Shown one piece after another: positions 61,908-64,000 of a stretch of DNA of 64,000 bases. This DNA is from Dipetalonema caudispina. Its lineage: Eukaryota; Nematoda; Chromadorea; Rhabditida; Onchocercidae. Below the pieces are notes generated by a model that ran no database searches, was not told the origin of the DNA, and saw nothing but the letters and a program-made list of their open reading frames with translations. Every line of letters starts with the position of its first letter. The stretch's first letter is position 1. The position numbers and the translations under genes were made by a program. Location of the stretch: NCBI GenBank assembly GCA_013365325.1, contig JABVXV010000264.1, positions 24,319-88,318 on the forward strand, written 5' to 3'.

Positions 61908-63878
61908 TAATTGATGATAATGCAAGAAAGCCATAAAGTACTTCATAAATGAGTACGTAAATTTTTCCGAATAAAATTCATTTAATTTGAAAATTCTTGA
62001 AATTGTTAACACTCCAAATTTGTAAATGTTAACAATTTACAAATGAAATTTAAAGCGTTTTAATTCAAAATTTAACGTTTAAAAAGTTTGAAAGACTAAT
62101 TTTAAATTTTAAAAAGAGTTTAAAAGAATGAAAGATCACGTAAATTAGGTCAGACTAAAAATATTTTCTTTTTTTTTTTTGGTTGCAACTTGATAAAAAA
62201 GAGATTGCTAACATTTAAAAAAACTTTTTGAAAATAAAAAAAATATTTAAACATTGTAAATGTAATATAAAAGATGTAGGAAAGAAAGGGAAGAAAGAGG
62301 CAAAAATGGAGAAAAATAGAGAGCTGCTCAAAAAAAAAGTAGAATTGGCTGATAGATATTAAAATACGGCGGACAGATTGAAATTTCAAATTAGCGGATA
62401 CCTTGATAAAATGAAATGAAGTTAGTAGTAGCCATGAAATATCAATTATTAAATAAGTCCTTAAGTCGTATTGAATATTTATCTAATGAATGATTAATTA
62501 CAATAAGTCACATTTGGGAAAAAAAAAATTGCTGTAAAAAGAAAACAGCAAAAGTTGAAAATTCAAATTTTGAATAATATGACGAATGAATAAATAATTC
62601 TTATGCTTGTAACAATCCTTTTAGTACAATAATATATGTTCCTTCTAATTGATAAATATTAGTTTTTCTCGTTTTAACAGTAATTATTAGCTATCGATTA
62701 ATTAAATTGGATTATTGGGGAAAAAAATGGAACATACGCAGAATATTTTGATAATAATTCTGTGATATATTAAAAAAAAAAAAAAAAAAAAAAACAAATG
62801 AAACTATTATCAAAAATTTTTAGCAACCTAACTATTCCTTTTATTTCATCCTTTAATTATAAACAATATGCAAAATTTCATGGATTAAAACTGATCAAAA
62901 GTGGTATTTTTTCCGAAAAACTACTAAATACCTAATAATGCATGAGTTGTATGCCGCGCAAATTAATAGAAAGGAATTTAGAAAAGCTGAAATTGTCATT
63001 TAATTTTTTTGAAAATATTCATAGAAATACACAATTAAATTACTAATGAGAGAAATTTAACAATATTACAAATTATAATAAGAAAGGATAAAAAGTGCGC
63101 CAAAAGATGTATTTTGTTTTTTACATACCTTTTCCTTTTATGTTAGAAAATCTAACAAAAGATGACATTAAAATTAATTAAAAAAATATGTCCAATTTCT
63201 TTCCTATTTTTATTAGTTTTAAAAACGTATCAAATGAAAATTTAATTTGGAAAATTTAAAAAATTCAGAAAGATATTAGATAAATATTAGTTAATTTGAT
63301 CTGATAAATGCATGCTACTGTCAGCAAATAAGTTGAAAATATTGTTGGAAAGATGAAATATCAATTTTGAATGCAAAACTTTTAGGTAAAAATGAAAAGT
63401 ATCGAAACATTTTATTATAAAGTTTGCTTAAAATTTACAAATAATTCCTTTTTTGTTCTAATGCCATTCACTTATACCATAACAAAATTTTAGCATAAAT
63501 TGAATATTTTATGCAAATAAATGAATTGAAATTAAAAGTTTAGGAAAGAAAAACAAAATGTTTCATTGAAAGATTCTACTTGGATATGCATGAAAATGCG
63601 TCTTATATGGGACTAAAAGATGTAAAAAGATGAAACGAAAGAAAATTTTAGCCGATCAGTCAGTCGTTTAGACCAGTTGCGCCATTATTTATTATCATAC
63701 ATACGACATTTTCCGTAACAAATTTAAAAGGGAAGATATATATGTAAGCGTATACTTTGAAAAGACAAAAAAAGAAAGAGAGAGAAACAACTGAAAAATT
63801 GGTACATTCTAATTTCAGTTTGAAATTCTTAAATTATTGAAAAAGAAATGTTGACAAATTTAAAAGAATAATATATTG

Positions 63879-64000
<122 letters not shown>

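Overview
This window reads as nuclear DNA from a nematode, probably a spirurid or filarial species; the species assignment is inference. The DNA is extremely AT-rich, with dense A/T homopolymers and microsatellites. Genes are cut into many short exons with GT-AG introns. The encoded proteins match families known from worms and vertebrates: an acireductone dioxygenase-like protein, a CACHD1-type calcium-channel auxiliary protein and a VAB-1-type Eph receptor. A run of exactly 100 N's at 5797-5896 shows this is a draft assembly with a gap inside a minisatellite. I saw no bacterial, viral or intact transposon gene.

Layout, left to right. (1) 103-1765, minus: a complete four-exon gene for a 159-residue acireductone dioxygenase homologue in which all four metal-ligand positions are substituted. 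(2) 1766-11929: about 10 kb of AT-rich intergenic DNA with microsatellites, a 30-bp minisatellite around the N gap and a small older 30-bp repeat. (3) 11930-22430, minus: a 25-exon gene that splices in frame into a 1254-residue CACHD1 / alpha2delta-like membrane protein, including one GC-AG intron. (4) 24214-27596, plus: ten exons, continuously in frame, of a gene I do not recognise; its 5' end was not found. (5) 30013-55820, minus: a 24-exon Eph receptor tyrosine kinase gene (vab-1 type), 1128 residues, complete from signal peptide to SAM domain and C-terminal tail, with large 5' introns. (6) 55821-64000: vab-1 upstream DNA with three families of decaying tandem repeats, ending in an (AAT)n tract that runs off the window.

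The two membrane-protein genes are transcribed leftward, and the unknown gene is divergent from CACHD1 and convergent with vab-1. There is no evidence that the genes form an operon. The CACHD1 locus has mostly short introns and visibly richer base composition than its surroundings, whereas vab-1 has introns up to 6.2 kb. The most interesting points are the predicted loss of metal binding in the dioxygenase homologue, the altered MIDAS in the CACHD1 VWA domain, an in-frame 39-bp tandem duplication that doubles a 3' splice site in vab-1, optional juxtamembrane cassette exons in vab-1, a strong 18-bp hairpin in a vab-1 intron, and the uncharacterised plus-strand gene. All exon models were built by reading splice sites and checking that every junction keeps frame; no transcript data were available.
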